Below the pieces are notes generated by a model. It worked only from the letters and a program-made list of their open reading frames with translations, had not been told where the DNA came from and made no database searches. The translations under genes were made by a program, and so were the position numbers. This document shows, one piece after another, positions 63,113 to 64,000 of a DNA stretch of 64,000 bases (within the stretch, counting starts at the first letter, position 1; each line of letters begins with the position of its first letter). The stretch lies in NCBI RefSeq assembly GCF_019308285.1, contig NZ_WWEM01000031.1, positions 62,001-126,000 of the forward strand. Direction: 5' to 3'. Source of the DNA: Flavobacterium quisquiliarum. GTDB lineage: Bacteria > Bacteroidota > Bacteroidia > Flavobacteriales > Flavobacteriaceae.

Positions 63113-63857
63113 GCTTCTTTTTTAAACGTTTTTTTCTATAATATCTTTCCTGAAACTCAGAAGTATATTTCCACAAAGTATCAAAAATCTTTTGCTCAGA
63201 TTCGCCGTAAAGTTTAGCATATTCATTACTCATAACGGCCACCATTTCTTTTAGAGGTGTTAGACGACATAAGTTTTTCATACGCATATCAAAACTCATA
63301 GATTTATGAAATTCCATTCTGTTTAAGTCAACCAAAAAGAATTCATAATTTCCGTTTTCTCTTTTTTTAATCAAAGTATTTCCAGGAGAATGATCTAAGA
63401 ATTCGATTCCTTTTTCGTGAAGATCAAAACTAAATTTGGTAAACTGTCTTAGTATGTTCTCATGATCAGGATAATTTGAATCTTCTACAAGTTCTCTATA
63501 GGTAAGTTCGCATTCTAACTGTTCACTCACATAAAAACTTTTTTCCAAACCTAATATCGATGAAAATTCAGCAAACGCGATAGGCTTTGGAGTTCCTACA
63601 CCTAATTCAAGCAATCTATTTGCAAACTCAAAAGAACGTTTTGCTTTTGATTTCCTGAAGTATTTATAAGCGATTTTATTTATAAAATGCGGAACTTTAA
63701 ACGATTTTATGTTTATTTTTTTATCCTCTAAATCAAAAAGTTTTATCTGATTGCGCTGACCAATTACGAAGTCCTGTCCTTTTGTACTAAAAAAACGAAT
63801 ATATTCAAGAAGAATATTTTCAAATTTTTCATATCCGCGATTTAATCTTAAAATCAT
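63093..63857 (-). CDS. Kdo-kinase-like LPS kinase family protein
   Basis: The 254-residue product has a small protein-kinase fold. It has an N-lobe with a Lys in NIKSFKVPHF, the catalytic loop FLDHSPGNTLI at about 165-175 and the metal motif FLVDLNRMEF at about 187-196. This matches the WaaP/KdkA/InaA group that phosphorylates LPS core sugars. The ATG at 63857 is preferred; an upstream ATG at 63893 lies beyond a TAAATTTG -7 box (minus strand, 63879-63872). Its 3' end overlaps the convergent GT2 gene by 20 bases. Confidence 0.88.
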   Translation of the reverse strand: MILRLNRGYEKFENILLEYIRFFSTKGQDFVIGQRNQIKLFDLEDKKINIKSFKVPHFINKIAYKYFRKSKAKRSFEFANRLLELGVGTPKPIAFAEFSSILGLEKSFYVSEQLECELTYRELVEDSNYPDHENILRQFTKFSFDLHEKGIEFLDHSPGNTLIKKRENGNYEFFLVDLNRMEFHKSMSFDMRMKNLCRLTPLKEMVAVMSNEYAKLYGESEQKIFDTLWKYTSEFQERYYRKKRLKKKLKFWKK

Positions 63858-63871
63858 AAAAATTGTTTCAG

Positions 63872-63879
63872 CAAATTTA
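63872..63879 (-). promoter_or_regulatory. -7 promoter element of the LPS-kinase-like gene
   Basis: TAAATTTG on the minus strand, 15 bases before the ATG at 63857. Confidence 0.6.
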
Positions 63880-63917
63880 GCTAGTTTTACCAACTAATAA
63901 AAACTATTTCCAAGATA

Positions 63918-64000
63918 ATGCATATTACTCTAATAAGTTTTGATAACTGGGGACTTAACAAACATATAGCAACAGACTTACAAAAACAAGGTCACACTGT
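63918..64000 (+). CDS. Start of a probable glycosyltransferase gene, cut by the window end
   Basis: An ATG at 63918 opens a frame that stays open to the window end: MHITLISFDNWG, then a helix with IATDLQKQGHTV. This looks like the first strand and helix of a Rossmann-type GT-B glycosyltransferase. The neighbours are envelope-polysaccharide genes. Only 27 residues are visible, so the call is tentative. Confidence 0.5.
   Translation, partial: MHITLISFDNWGLNKHIATDLQKQGHT

Noticed and set aside
1..64000. tRNA, rRNA, CRISPR arrays, insertion sequences, prophage
   Set aside because: No conserved RNA sequence, regular spacer array, transposase or phage structural gene was seen on either strand.

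Overview
The window is an AT-rich chromosomal segment of a Flavobacterium-like member of the Bacteroidota. The assignment rests on several signs. Promoters carry the TAnnTTTG -7 box. Shine-Dalgarno leaders are absent, except inside the prfB frameshift site. A giant SprB-repeat protein ends in a type A type IX secretion (T9SS) sorting domain. The cbb3 oxidase has fused CcoN-CcoO subunits and a one-haem CcoP. Typical housekeeping families such as Mqo, YbaB and a DUF5606-type protein are present. No rRNA, tRNA, CRISPR array or insertion sequence was seen.

Region 1 (1-23.1 kb) is accessory and surface-related. Three tandem paralogous exported proteins lead into a 2167-residue SprB-repeat protein with a T9SS sorting domain. 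Next come an 814-residue outer-membrane barrel protein with a helical tail and a 2032-residue modular protein. The modular protein has an exported N-terminus, a fibronectin III domain, a zincin-like metalloprotease core, a Gly/Ala-rich segment and a C-terminal domain with a PD-(D/E)xK nuclease-like signature. One base after its stop codon lies a beta-propeller-like gene in the place expected for an immunity gene. I read the locus as a candidate surface-displayed polymorphic toxin system. Downstream are small orphan genes, a signal-peptide-only mini-gene and its full-length lipoprotein paralogue, and a pair of LamG proteins, with three copies of one terminator hairpin.

Region 2 (23.4-37.2 kb) is mostly metabolism and housekeeping: a cysteine synthase-type enzyme, oligopeptidase B, YbaB, threonine aldolase, RF2 with its programmed +1 frameshift, MsrB, an LpxD-like acyltransferase, a TetR-controlled membrane gene pair with two matching operators, a methylcrotonyl-CoA-carboxylase-type beta subunit and DoxX.

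Region 3 (37.2-48.4 kb) is a micro-oxic respiration block. It holds hemN, the operon ccoS-ccoNO-ccoQ-ccoP-ccoG-fixH-tauE, the CcoI-type copper P-ATPase and a Crp/Fnr regulator. The hemN, cco and ATPase promoters each carry an ATGAT-N4-RTCAT palindrome, and in all three its centre is 36.5 bp from the last base of the -7 box. This points to one regulon, probably controlled by the local regulator.

Region 4 (48.4-64 kb) carries mazG, a DUF5606-type gene, def, a FUSC transporter-like protein, mqo, ruvX, a ParE-type toxin-antitoxin pair, a PAS sensor and dapD. It ends in an envelope-polysaccharide cluster with an LTA-synthase-like phosphotransferase, a DXD glycosyltransferase, two GT2 paralogues, a GT9 heptosyltransferase-like protein, a Kdo-kinase-like protein and the start of one more gene cut by the window end. 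In several genes the first possible ATG lies upstream of or inside a TAnnTTTG promoter, so an internal ATG is chosen; each case is noted.
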